Assembly (NCBI GenBank): GCA_033239525.1 | Contig: BSYO01000035.1 | Span: forward strand, 7,228,627-7,292,626 | DNA: 64,000 nucleotides | Reading direction: 5' to 3' | DNA from: Nepenthes gracilis | Lineage: Eukaryota > Streptophyta > Magnoliopsida > Caryophyllales > Nepenthaceae | In this document: piece after piece, positions 23,560 through 35,696 of the stretch | Layout of the letters: every line of letters starts with the position of its first letter | How positions within the stretch are numbered: the first letter of the stretch is position 1 | Notes under the pieces: model-generated | Told to the model about the DNA's origin: nothing | The model's database searches: none | The model's input: only the letters and a program-made list of their open reading frames with translations | Made by a program: the position numbers and the translations under genes

Positions 23560-24840
23560 TAATTAAATCAAGATGGATTAATTTCATTCATGGGATCGGG
23601 GCAGTGACATCATATAAAGACACTTCTTCAGGCGACATATCCTTTGCTACTTCTCCCCTTGGCTTCAAAGTTTTTAATTGTTCCATGTACATTTTCTCTT
23701 TAAGATTATCATAGAGGATCACTGTCTGCACACCAAATTGCATCATCTCAAGGACTAGGCTCATGATTAGTTCAGAACAACTCATATGAAAAGATATATT
23801 CACATGGAATAGAAGATCTCCTCAAAATCGTTATCCTCTCTTTGACTATATCACTTCACAACCAATGTTACCTTATATCTAATCATGGGTTGTTCTGTTA
23901 AACATCAATTTAAATACATACTTGTTTTGAGTATTTGCTTGCCCTTAGATAACTTCACAAGGTCAAAAATATAATTTTCATATAAAGATTTTATCTTATA
24001 TTATATGGTATCCATCTACTTCTCCTTGTGATTGTCTTCCATAACCTCTTTAAATTCCTATGGCTCTCTATTATTGGTAAGTAAAATATACTTATTCGCC
24101 AATAAATATATGACAGGATATTGATTTCTCCTAAAATGTCGAAATTGAATGGTCAATGTATGCTTTGGAACATCATCATGGAAATCAAAATGAACATTAT
24201 CAATGCTAAGATCATCATAGTCACCATCTCCTTGTTGGTCATCCTGAACAACATCTTCAAAGTGAATTGACTACAATGTCAACAACATCGAATCATGTTG
24301 CATAAATTTTCATTGACATAGGAGACTGTCTCCTGTACATTGCCAATATTCTCTATAGTCATATAATTAATAAACACAATGTCCCTTATTCGGACAAATT
24401 TTTTCTCTAATAAATCATAGAACCAACAAACAAAGCGTCTTCTCCATACCCAAGAATAATGCATTGCTGTCTCTACATCAAGTTTCAAGCTTTTCATCCC
24501 TTGGAACTTTGACAAAAAAAGCTTACAACAAAACACAAGTAAGAAATCCTAAAAAGCTCCTTACCAAACCATACCATCTCGGGAACATCTCTTTTCAATG
24601 AAACACTAGGTAAAAGGTTGATAATTTAAGTCACAACTTTCAAAGCTTCCCTAGCTTTGCCTATATCAATACACATTAGAATCTCTCGATAAAAGTTTAG
24701 CCCATCCTTCTAATCACATTGTCCAACTATGATACACATAAAACAATGTCTGAACCCAAGTCTTTTGTTCCATCATCCCTTATCATCATCAATACAATTA
24801 CATTTAGCATGACATATTCTCCTTTGTTGTCCCTATATAT
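23560..24840 (-). pseudogene. Ty1/copia pol fragment: integrase C-terminal part and start of RT
   Basis: Read on the minus strand from 24840 downwards, the remnants follow copia order: integrase end (DVPEMVWFGKELF, then VRIRDIVFI near 24375), a linker, then the RT opening (LLTNNREP, EVMEDNHKEK, SLYENYIFDLVKLSKGK) and NLKEKMYMEQ near 23690. Stops and frameshifts break it throughout. It is the N-terminal partner of 20385-21370. Gag and the integrase zinc-binding end are not recognisable further right. Confidence 0.75.
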
Positions 24841-27800
24841 TCACTCAAATTTTTTGTTTATTTAAGTTAAGACGTGAAATTTATTAAAATTAAAAAGATT
24901 TTAACTTTTTTTAATTCAAAAAAACATATTTAAAATTTTTAAAATAATTATTAATAAATATTATAAAATAAATATTCACAGATTGGATTTTTTTAAAAAT
25001 CATTGGGCATTGTGTTTTTTCCAATTTCTATTATTTTTTGTTGGAAACTTGATTTTAAGGTTGGATTTATTTCTTAGGGTTTTAATTATAATTTTATTTT
25101 TAAAATGATTTGCAAGTGGTTTTTAATTGTTATTATTTTATAATTTTTTATTAATTAATATAAATAATATATTACTAAAAAATTATTAAAAAATTTTAAA
25201 AAATACAGCAGCGCCCTACGGCAGTATCCATTAATAGCTATAGACTACGGACATGATTGATTGATTGATTGAGAAGACAACTCAGAGGGGCAACATGGTC
25301 ATTTCATTACGTCGCAAGTTGGCAAATAGGACCCCGGTGGGTGGGGCCGGTGGCCGGAGTCCACGTGCAGGTCACATGGGGGAGATGGGAGACTCGTACG
25401 GTCCACATGAGACAAGAGAAGATGGAACATTAATGATGAATCATTGATTATTGACGCTTCTGAGGCACGTGTGGGGACAGCTGGCGTGCACGTGTGGGGA
25501 CACACGATCAATCATCACCCGACATGTTGTCGGCTCATTTCTATTATCTGCCTTAATGTCCTTTCCAAGTCGTATTAATTAGACAATATTTTAAGTCTGA
25601 ACTTATAGTTTAAATGAGGCTCTATTTTTTTAAAAAAATAAAATTATTTATTATATAAATTTTAATTATTAATTTTTAAATAAATAATTATAATTTAATT
25701 ATTTTAAAATAATTAAATTTGATAATTTTTTATTTTTTAAAAATAATTATATTATATTTATTTATTTAAAAATAAATAATTAAAATATATAAAATAAATC
25801 TTTTCATTTTCAAAAAAAAATAAAGCTCCTCTAAATTGCTAACTTAACAGTGATTAAATAATTTATTAATTTTATTATTTAAAATTAAATAAAAATATAA
25901 TTATACTAAATTATTAGTTTTAAAATAAAAGAGGTTACCGTAAATTAAAAATTAAAATAGTATAAAATTTATACTAAATTTTAATTATGTTAATACAAAT
26001 AGGTGTAGAGGTTGACGTAAAATTGATAATTTTAAATAAAAATAAAATAAGTAAATTCTTTATTTATTCATCAAAAATATTTATAAAATATTTTTTAATT
26101 ATTTATGATAAAAATTAATTTCTTATCATTAGTGGGACTAAGGAGCATTTTTTTTAAATGGTTATCCTATTTATCATAAATATTTATCAATTTTTTTTAA
26201 AAAAATATTTTACATAAAATTTATTTTTTATTTTTTAATAAAAATTTAAGAAAAATAATTGGTATAGCAAACTTTAGATTATAGATTTTTATTTAATATA
26301 AATTTGATAAATATAAGTTTAATGTAAAAAAGTATAATTGAATAATCCTTTAAAGAATATATATTTATTTATTTATTATTTTTTTAAGTGTATAATTTAC
26401 TAACATTGGCACATGTCAAGCACGTGCGCTCAGAGGGCATTTATTCAATTAAGGATGTCCAGAAAGCACGCGCCCGTGTCCGGTAAAGTAAGAGCACTTA
26501 TTAAGGATTTACAGATTGACATAATTATGGCTGAACACTGTATTATGTCTAAATATAATGTTTTTATTAAAATTAGATTTAATAGAATAATTTAGATAAA
26601 ATATTTTAATATATTTTAATATATTATGGCTGAATATTTTTTATTTTTAATATATTTATTTAAAAATTTATATTTATATAAAAATATTTAAAAAATATAA
26701 TCTTTTAAAAATTATAATATTTAAAATAAAATTTCACATAATTATATATTTTAATAAAAAATTATTTATATAAAAAATTATTAATTATTTAATAATATAA
26801 TCTGTTAAAATAATTTCAAATTTTGGTATTTATTTTAAATAAAATATATATGGTAATAAAAAAAAAGTATAATTTAGATAAAGTTAGGTTGAATCGAACA
26901 CTTTTACTTGTAACTATTTCTAACACAAAAAATTAATATGTCCTAATTTTGTGACCATAATAGTCCATAATACTTTTATATATTGATCAAATCCTATAAA
27001 AATTTAAATCGATCAGATCATACCGTTTAGATAACCCAATTTTGATTAGGTCAAGGTGTATAATTTATCTCTCATGCTGGACCAAATCTATATAATAATA
27101 TAATTATGAATAAAATTGTGTTTTATATAAATATTAATTATTTTAAGCATTTCGAGGTGATTTTAATATGGTACAATACATTGTGGGACCAGTCGAACTC
27201 ACAATCAGTAGCCACCTACCCTAGTCGGTACATGAAACTTCTGCTATTAAATGTTACTATTGATTATCGTTTAAAACACATAGCTACACAGATCATTGCC
27301 GCTGCTTATTGACATCCACGGCCACCAAAAACATTGTCGGATGCCATCACCACCATCGGACAAATCCTTATCTAACTATTTTGTTAGTTTGGTTATAAAT
27401 TTCTTTAATTTTTACTATTTTAAATAAACATTAGTTTTAAATTTTTGATAATTGTTGAATTATATCAATATTAGTTTTATATATTTAAATACAAAATGAC
27501 CCTTAGTCAATCTAGTTCAGTTCGATTTCTATTTGAACGATAGATGAGTATTGATAGGAGTTTTGGCTGAAATAATAGACTTGGTATAAAAATATAAATT
27601 AATAATATTTTTTTCCCAAAATATCATTTTAAGCATTTTTAGGCAACATATTTTAATATTATTTTTTTCAAATTTTTAGATAATATTTTTATATATTTTA
27701 AAAAATAAATTAAAAAATCAAAATTATGCCTAATCAACTTATACCCAACACAAACAATTAAAAATATTTTATCCAGTTTGTTTCTTCTGGACCAAGTTTA

Positions 27801-28980
27801 TTATTTTTATTTGATATGTAATTTTTAACCTTGTAACTAAATCATTTGTTAATCTTCAAAATAGTACAAAAATTATCTATTATTTTAAAATCTAAAAATT
27901 AAAACTTAAAATTTGAATTTGAATTCCATATGATAACATACAATAGAATCAGATCCGAGTCTATAATTTTAAATTTACTGAGTTTCAAGGTCATATCGAT
28001 TTTTATTTAAGATATTATCGTTTTTGGATAAATTTGTAAGACACTTTCAGTTACCAGTCTCATTTTATACCACTTTATCATTTAGAATATACTTTAAAAA
28101 TAGAAGAATGCTTTTTCTATTTTTATACAGAAGACTTACTCTATATTAATTCAACTTGGGACTTTATAATAATTAATTCAAAATTAGAAATTTAAAATCT
28201 TACAATTTGGTGAATTTAAACTCTATATTTTATGAAGGGAAACCCATTGAATTAGTTTCTAAGTGAATCATACAATCATGATTTAATATTTTAAAAATAA
28301 AAAATCAAGATTACTCATTCATAATTAAATAATAATTTTTAATCTTAATTTTTTATTTTTTAAAATTTAATTATAATTATTTAATTTACCGAAAAGTCAA
28401 TTTAATAAGCTTATTTTAATAAAACCACATATACCCAGGGAGCGGAAGAGGGAGAAGGGGGATGAGATATGAAAGAGAACAAATGATTGTCTGAAGATTG
28501 CGTGTCGGGGAGCGGACGGACAGGATGACACGGACGACGAAAGTGGGACCCCACGTGCGTTGTGGAGAATTAAGTCTCCGTGGTGTGAGACCCACGTGTA
28601 GACGACCACAGCATGCTTGCTTTGTTGTTCATTCGTATCTGTTTCCCTTCTTCACCACCCTTAAGAAATTCGTATAATTCATTAAGAATATTATAATATT
28701 ATAGATAATTTTATTCAATTATTATAAATATATAAGTATGACATATTTTAATAATTAATAAAATAACATTATATTAGATCACACACATGTCACACACTTC
28801 CCCGTACATTTAGTATTTGATTAAGTTATTAAGTGTCTAACTTTACCCGTAAAATACCACCCAGTAAATAATTTAACCATATTACAGTAAGAATTAAACT
28901 CGTTATTATAAATCTAAATATAACGTCTTATATCAATCTTATTAATTATGTTAATGGTATGGTATATCATTTTAGGATTA
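24841..28980. other. AT-rich, apparently low-copy intergenic DNA with G-box islands
   Basis: Most of this tract is very AT-rich with no transposon features that I can recognise. GC-richer islands sit at 25200-25520 and 28430-28620; they carry CACGTG motifs and lack a supported ORF (frames at 25265-25447 and 28397-28609 have no domain). Another CACGTG lies at 26421-26426. It could be distal regulatory DNA or the relic of a gene. No transcription unit is visible. Confidence 0.4.
25465..25502. promoter_or_regulatory. Repeated G-box/ABRE module
   Basis: The 15-mer GCACGTGTGGGGACA occurs at 25465-25479 and exactly again at 25488-25502, 23 bp apart. Each holds a CACGTG palindrome; a third lies at 25362-25367. 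CACGTG is the core bound by plant bZIP and bHLH factors. Function here is inferred only from the motif. Confidence 0.4.
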
Positions 28981-29099
28981 ATGAGTAATACAGAGTTGTC
29001 AATTCCTGAAGGTAAAAAATAAAACAAAAATAATATAATAGTATAGAAAATAAAACAGATACAATACCGAAGATTTTAAGTAAAAAATTCTTAAAAAGT

Positions 29100-29900
29100 A
29101 AAGGAATAATCATGGGATATGTGTTGGGGGCCGACCTATTATTTAAACCGCGAGGAAACAAATAATAACATACGATAAGCACACAGCAATTATACACGAT
29201 CAATAAAGACACGATTTTTATGTGAAAATTTTTTTTTCAACGAAAGAGAAAAACTATGGGACTTAAAATTTAAAAATACTTTTACTATACAATATATCGA
29301 TTATACAAACCTTCAAGTATAAGATCAAACTAACTTGTATCAAAATAAATACGTACAATAAAGAACACAATATGAAATAGAAGAAATAAAACCCGATAAA
29401 CGTTTTTCTTAGCAATAAGAATAGCATACTCACGGTCGACGAAAACTGAAACTCGATTTGGAATATAAACCGATGCACAAATCTTCATCTTCTATCTTTT
29501 CTCTGTCAAAATGGTGCTCAAATTGCAGTAGTAAAATCTTAATACGCGTTAGCCGCATTTTTTATCCTTCGAGCCGCACCCGAGAACCCAGTAAATGTAA
29601 CTGGAGTGCAATGTTTCTGAAAATGACGATCGAGTGCCCAATAAATGCAGATCGAGCACAGAGCTTTTGAAAATGGTGCTCGAGTGTCCGATAGGCGCAG
29701 ATCGATGCAAAGCTTCTATAAATAGTACTTGAGCTCCTGGTAGGTGTGACCCGAGCATGAAACATCTAGAAATGGCGTCTAAGGTGCACTATGGGCATGA
29801 TGCTTTTGAAATCAGCACCTCAAACCTTCATCGCGCACATGAAAATACTCATTATTCATACTACCAATTGATATATCAAATGGGTGTAGACTTATTCAGA
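29100..29900 (-). mobile_element. Ty1/copia-type LTR remnant
   Basis: Shares with 4624-5340 the block GAAACTCxATTxGGAATATAAA, a GTGAAAA..GAAAAACTATGGGACT patch (29221-29260) and the GC-rich CTCGAG/GCTCGAGTG patch (29560-29850), which contains short tandem units of about 60 bp ending in AATGxTGCTCGAGTG. Boundaries are not resolved. Confidence 0.4.
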
Positions 29901-30149
29901 AGTAACTTATAACCCCACAATATAAAATTTGAAAACTTTTTGTCATAACAATAATTAATACACTATATAATTTGTTACTGAAAATAATAAAAAATAATTC
30001 ATTTTCTCTCACTCATAGTACTTGTAAAATTATTGTTTTGTTTTTGTTTTAGTAGAACTCTATATATTCCATTTGTGTTTGTTAAATTCAATAATTGAAT
30101 TCCAAAGTGTTGAGTATGTCCAAACTTATAGCCTTTAGTCTTGTTGCGT

Positions 30150-30480
30150 CCTCGAATTTTATTCATTGTACAGACGGAGATCCAAATATATCCTTGGATA
30201 CAAATGTGTCATCAGACCTATCCACCGTATAAACAAATCTGAACCCGTGCAATAGAAAGAAAATGAGTAGTCTTTTTTGATTAGAGAAAGTGATTTCGAG
30301 GATGCAAATGTGAAGTTTAGAGAGAGAGAAAGCAACAGCACGTAGTATTTTATGTGAAAAATCCTTTTTGAATGAAGAAAAAAATCACGGGACTCTTGGT
30401 TTGAGAATAATTTTACTATTAGCAATTTTGGTTACAAAGAACTTTAAGTTTACAGAGAGTGAGAACAGACAGTAGAATGG
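30150..30480 (-). mobile_element. Short copia-type LTR fragment
   Basis: Contains ATTTTATGTGAAAAATCCTT followed by GAAAAAAATCACGGGACTC (30340-30395), the block shared by the copia LTRs at 29221 and 31700. Ends unresolved. Confidence 0.35.
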
Positions 30481-30539
30481 CGTCTTGCTTTTTATTTCTC
30501 TTTTTGCATCATGACCTCTTCTGGAACTTGTTCTGCATA

Positions 30540-31560
30540 CTTATACTGATCCCGGTAGAAAATTTATGGAGTCCCGAAAGGTCCCGGCACAGAAGAATCT
30601 GGAATCTCGTCCTCGTCTAAGTGGCTAATCAGGTCTGACTTATATTGAGTACTGACATTCCTCAGATGAAATACATAAAGAGGAAACATACACCGGTGTC
30701 AAGCTATTGCCGAATAATGGACACAGTGCAAGGGTACGAATGGATTTCCAGTGGAGAATACCTTTGCAAGACACTCGAGATATTTCCACGACCAATAGAC
30801 ATGCCAAAAGTTTAAAGTTTTCAAACCTCTTGACATGGGGGGTTAGTGATGGGTACTGATATCCAAAGTCTAATTGAAAAATCCGTTTTCATAAGTTAGG
30901 CCCTCGTGCCATGGAAGCCTAGGAGGCCCAGAAGGCTAGTTGGCCCAAGTGAAGTGATGCCCAAAGACTTTGTTAAAGCCCAAGGACCAAGGTAACGTTC
31001 GAAAATTCTGCTAAGCCTATAAAGTTGGTGTGCTAGAGTTGGTGGTTGACTCTAAACACTGCAAGGAGGGATGAAAGTGACATTTTTGGGAAGGTAGTAG
31101 CTTTTGTAGAGGATGTGCGCCCTAAGAAGAGCATTTGACTTTCAGAGTTGGTAGGCTTTGCAGGGCGGCATGATGAGTTTTGTAGAGTCGGAGGCAGGCT
31201 TTCCTATACATGTAAACTCCATATGGAGTTTTTATTTTGTCAATCTATTCAACTGATTGAATAAATATTGAGAAGAGAAGCAAAGTTAAAATTTTAAAGG
31301 GTTAAAAATATATGTCAAAATGTATATATATAAGGAAAAAATAGAAAACAAAATTAGAAAAAAAAAAAGCAATAACGAGTAGAAGAGTCATCTGGCGGAG
31401 GAGAAGTGAAGGAGAACGTATGCCAGGGGAGAAGGGAAGCGTATGGCTTGGGAAGCGAAGCGGTTGGCCTAATTAGCATATATAAAAGAAGAAAAAATTA
31501 TCAACCATCCCTCCTCTATAAATAGAGAAAGGGGTATTGGTATCAGAAGATGACACTCAA
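30540..31560 (+). mobile_element. 3' end and LTR of a truncated Ty3-type element, plus orientation
   Basis: A polypurine stretch ending GGGGGGTTAG (to 30846) is followed by TGATGGGTACTGATA. This is the same junction type as GGGGGCTAG/TGATGGG at 62141 in the full-length element. The putative LTR (30847 to about 31560) has TATA motifs at CATATATAAAAG (about 31479) and CTATAAATAG (about 31515). Its distal end is cut off by the copia LTR starting at 31584. The 300 bases before the LTR resemble a Ty3 3' tail, but no pol is left. Confidence 0.5.
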
Positions 31561-31578
31561 CCAGTATCTCTGATACCA
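31561..31578 (-). promoter_or_regulatory. Ty1/copia primer-binding site
   Basis: On the minus strand TGGTATCAGAGATACTGG lies five bases inside the LTR end. TGGTATCAGAG is the classical copia site complementary to initiator methionine tRNA. It marks 31584-32903 as a 5' LTR in minus orientation. Confidence 0.65.
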
Positions 31579-31583
31579 CTTAT

Positions 31584-32903
31584 TGGGATTCGAACAACCT
31601 GAATTCGTACAATCCGGCTCAACGAAAATCCAGACCCCCTGTCGTCGTCAGCTACCGTTAATGTAAGCACAATGAATATAAAGAAATATACAATATTTTT
31701 AACGTGAAAATCCTTCATAAACCAAAAGAAAAAACTATGAGACTAACTCCAAAAAATATTTCACTATATAAAAAAAATTGGTTACACAAACCCAGAGATA
31801 AAGTATTTACAACACACCCGAGAACGAAAAACCTTTCCAAAGTAAATAAGGAAACTTTCCTGCTTCTCACTTTCTGTTTTTCCCTCTTCTTCATCTTACT
31901 GGTGGTACACTCCTCTCACACATTTTACAAGTATTTGGCTACACAAGCCCTGGCGATTACTCGCCCATGGTAATTGCTCACCCCGGTGATATTTCACACC
32001 ATCTGGTACCTTACACCCTTGGTGTTTTCACACACACTTGTTGCTAAAACTCCTAGAGCCTTATAGAGAGAGAGGTTTAGCCCAAATTTTTGAGCTTTCT
32101 GTAAACGCATGTCCTACAAAACGGCCATACTTTACACTGTGCAGACATGTGCTCTACAACCCAACTGTCAGCTTTGAAAAAGCGTATCGACCAATCCTGA
32201 AAAGACATCTGTCCCCTACCAACTGCCACTTTCCACAGTCTCCTAGGCCGATTACTCAGCCGGTCAATTTTTCATTGACCAAATTCCTCTCCCATCCGGT
32301 CAACATCACATTGACCAGATCCTGCTGTCATCCAATGCATTTCAAAATTTCATACCGGCACTTCTTTACCAAACCTAGCAAGACTGCATTCCTACCAACT
32401 ACTCCAAACCGAGCAAAAGCATATCGGTATCTTCTCTCATAGGGAGCCAGTTTTTAATCCCGGGCAAAATGCTCCAAACCGGCATTTTGCTCCATTCCAC
32501 CAAAATGCTCTAAATCGTCCAAATGGCCATTTAGAGTAAAATGGCCAACCTGCCATCTTGCTAACCTTCCATTTTGGCCACCTGGTCATTTTGGCCATAC
32601 CAGTCAATCTTACGCATACCAGTCATTTTGCCTTCATGGCCGATCAACCCGTTAACTGGCAATTTGCCTTACCGCCTTTTTCATCGGTCAACCTCCCCAT
32701 TGATCATCTTCCGCTTGCCATCCGCCAGCCAACAATATTTCTGCAGCCCTCAACCGGTCAACCTCCAGTTGACAGGATTCTCCATTCAGACGGTCAATCT
32801 CCTGCTGACTGGATTTAACTGTCTTCTCTCAGCCGGCCGTCTGCCTCTTTCATCGGTCAACCTTCATTGATTGGCTAATGTTCTCCGGACTTCCTCTCCA
32901 ACA
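31584..32903 (-). mobile_element. Ty1/copia 5' LTR, minus orientation, with W-box-rich U3
   Basis: Minus-strand ends are TGTTGGAGAGGAAGTCC at 32903 and TTCGAATCCCA at 31584, followed by a copia primer-binding site. A minus-strand TATA-like motif (CTCTATAAGG) lies near 32059-32067. The U3 side (32220-32880) is filled with GGTCAA-N7-TTGACC inverted pairs, and 32460-32650 with repeats around CCATTTTGGCCA. The copia interior is absent: Ty3-type sequence begins within about 20 bases of the primer site, so the element is truncated or rearranged. Open frames on the plus strand here (for example 32038-32442, 134 codons) are a by-product of the repeats. Confidence 0.65.
32262..32872. promoter_or_regulatory. 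Six inverted W-box pairs in a copia U3
   Basis: GGTCAA followed 12-14 bp later (start to start) by TTGACC or a one-base variant occurs at 32262/32275, 32298/32311, 32686/32700, 32756/32769, 32792/32805 and 32855/32867. TTGAC(C/T) is the W-box bound by WRKY transcription factors. In the first two units both half-sites are perfect. The cluster sits upstream (minus sense) of the TATA-like motif. Confidence 0.6.
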
Positions 32904-34739
32904 AATACACTCCATCATTTAATCTCTGAAAATTCTTCGATAATGAACAAATTTGTTGAGTTATCCATAAGAGAGTAATCAAACCTGACAAGGGGGAGGG
33001 AGCTCAGATCGACGTGTCTGCCGAAAGGCAAAGTAGGCAGTAGGTGAAGCAAAAGGAGACATAGAGGGAAAGGAAGGAGAGAGAAAGGGGGGAAAAGGAA
33101 AGAAAGAGAGAGGAAAGAGAGAGAGAGAGGGGAAGAAGAAAAATCGAGAGGCAGAAGCAACCAGGTGAGGCGGTAAAAGGAGAGAGAAAAAAAACACATA
33201 TAGGGAGAAGGTTTGAATATTTAGGGTGTTAGTTTTTGTTTCAAATTTTTAATATTTTAATATAGTAAGTTCAGTTCTTATTTATTCTTTTATCTCTATA
33301 AATCTCAACTTAACATGAAATTGATTTTCAGATCAACTCAGTTCTGTCAGATTTTTACAATTCATCTTTTATATTTATTGGCTGGTTTAATTTTGAGTTG
33401 ATACCGAAGTTTCATAATTTTATATTGTGTTATGTTGCCAAAATGAACATGTTACGATTAACCATCGAAATTATTTAACATCTATCATTTTTATATTTCT
33501 ATTATTTAATTTTTTATATTTTATTTTATATCTTTTTATTTCTGAGCCTTAGATAGTTAAGTTATCTCCACTCTTATAATTTTATATTTCTATTATTTAA
33601 TTATTGCATATTATTTATTATGTTTTTTATTTTCTAAATCTTAAATGATTGAACTATTGCTACTTTTTAAATTGTATATCCCTGCACTTTAATTATTTTA
33701 CACTTTAATTTCTATCACTATCAGACGGCATAGTAACCTTAAGCATTTTAATTTTTAACAGTTTAAATTTTATCATTTAATATTTTGCATCTTTTAGTTA
33801 AGTTTATGGCTGTATTACAGCTGTTAAGGCCATCTCGATTTTCACCCAATTAATATTTTAATTTTCTTTTAATATTTTTAAAATATAAAAGAGTTACGGA
33901 ATTTGATGTGTACACGATCGACAACGGCAACGGCACGAGTGGAACGACATCGGGCTTCAGCAGAGGAAAAAGAGGGAAAGAAATGAAAGAGAGAACAAGA
34001 GAGTCCGAGGTGAGAAAATAGAGCCGAGATGAGTGAAATCTGAGGTGCAGAGAGGAGTAGGAGACAACAGTGAGAGAGAAAAAAGTAGAAAGAAAAGAAA
34101 GGAAAAGACACAGAGAGAGATAGAGAGAACAACAGAGAAAGAGGGAGTAAAACGGTTAGAAGAAAGTAGAGAGAAGCGAAGGGGGAGGGGAAGGAATCAA
34201 AAAAATCAGTAGAGGCAATATCTCCCCTTTCTTTACAGGCTGTCCATCCATATATACGAGTAACTATACGTAATCAAAGCAAACACACTCTAACAGAATA
34301 TATAATCAAAGCAACCGAACGTGAAGGATGCTAACAGCTAACAGATCTCATATGCACAAGAAAATAAAAGATAAAAATAATATATACTGTGATGTATAAT
34401 ATGCAATGTGTGATATAGTGAACCATGCACCCCGCTGTGGTTGTGGTATTTGAACCCATAACCGTAACAGGATTAATTTCACATAAAAAAAATCAAGTTT
34501 ATAAAGATACGATACCCGACTTATCGAAAAAACTATACGAACTCTTGTGGAGTTACGAGGTTAAAAAGAATTATACCTATTAAAATTCGATTTTTAGTAC
34601 TGATATATAAGTAAAATATCAAAATAATTAATAAAAATTACATGCATATAATAATATTTAACGCGAGAATCTCACAATTGGCTTAGATGTATTGTGAAAC
34701 CCGATATATAAGTAAAATTAAAAAAATTTGAAATAGATA
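32904..34739. other. AT-rich DNA with two long purine tracts
   Basis: Purine-rich (GA) tracts on the plus strand lie at about 33040-33200 and 33950-34210. Their complement gives Ser/Leu/Phe-rich minus frames (32915-33199, 33878-34132) of low complexity that should not be taken as genes. GA-rich tracts also occur in the LTR family of 15991-18175, so these may be LTR relics; no ends were found. Confidence 0.4.
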
Positions 34740-35240
34740 GAAACTCAGATTTAGAAATATTTACTTTAAATTATGATCTAATAAATCTAATTCTCAAATG
34801 TTTTATAATCTTCTTCCTCATCTTTTTCTCTCATCTTCTTTTTCTTCTCATTTTTTTTTTTTGTCTTCTATCTCTTTTTTCTGTAAAATAGCATAATAGT
34901 ATATTGGCCCACTTTTATAATATAATTGGTGAACAAAAGTTGCATTAGGCAAGCATCAAGTGCTCTCAATTGCCTCATTTGCTTATGAGTCATGCATCAG
35001 GCGTTGTCCAGGTAGCAACATTCTGCCAAAATATGCACAAGCACCCCATTAGCATGCATTAAGCGCACCTTTTTTTTACCTCAAACATGTATGAGTATAA
35101 AGATAGGCATCCATTAGATGTTTGGCCTGATTTCTCAAATTTAATTTTTTTAATTTTTATTATGTAATTATTTTATTAATCAACTAAAATTATATTAATA
35201 ATGTCATAAATAGTAAATAAATACTAGACAATATAAGGGC
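34740..35240 (-). mobile_element. LTR fragment, family of 15991-18175, minus orientation
   Basis: A CT-rich tract (34800-34880), a GC-rich GCATCAAGTGCTC-type patch (34960-35120) and an AT tail with TAATTATTTTATTAATCAAC occur in the same order as in the solo LTR. Ends are not resolved. Confidence 0.4.
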
Positions 35241-35590
35241 TCCTTGATTTGCTTTTTAAAGAAGAATTGAATATTGAAGGTTTCCCAAACAAGAATTAGA
35301 AGCGTGAGCTTTTCAAGACAAAGCTAAAGGCTTCCCAATAAATTATTCAAATTTTCTCAGTCTTCTTCCTAGGCCTTCTTTTCTAAAAGGATAGCTTTAG
35401 TAAATGCAAGGGAGCAAGGGTGAAAAGTCAAAGAAATGAGAGTTAGGCCTCCATCGAAAAGGTGAGTTAATCCTGTATTGGAGAGTTATATTTATTTCTT
35501 AGGTGAGTAAAGTAGACTATCAAAAATTGATGATTCTCTGTCGATGAGTTATTTCTAACTCTAATTTTGAGTGATCTTCCAAAAGGATAG

Positions 35591-35608
35591 CTTTTTTTTT
35601 TTTTTTTT
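35591..35608. repeat. Poly(T) tract
   Basis: A run of about 18 T residues within otherwise mixed sequence. Confidence 0.8.
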
Positions 35609-35696
35609 GGTAGTGGCTCTTATCATCGAGCTATTAGGGTATTGTTCATCCTAAAAATTTTTAATGCATCAATACATCTACATATAGGTTATTCAG

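Noticed and set aside
31538..31578. tRNA gene fragment
   Set aside because: The TGGTATCAGA words match copia primer-binding sites; there is no cloverleaf or internal A/B box arrangement.
32038..32442. Open frame of 134 codons (plus)
   Set aside because: Lies entirely inside a copia LTR on the opposite strand to the element; composition follows LTR repeats.
32915..33199. Open frame of 94 codons (minus)
   Set aside because: Ser/Leu/Phe/Pro-rich translation of a purine tract; low complexity, no domain, overlapping frame equally open.
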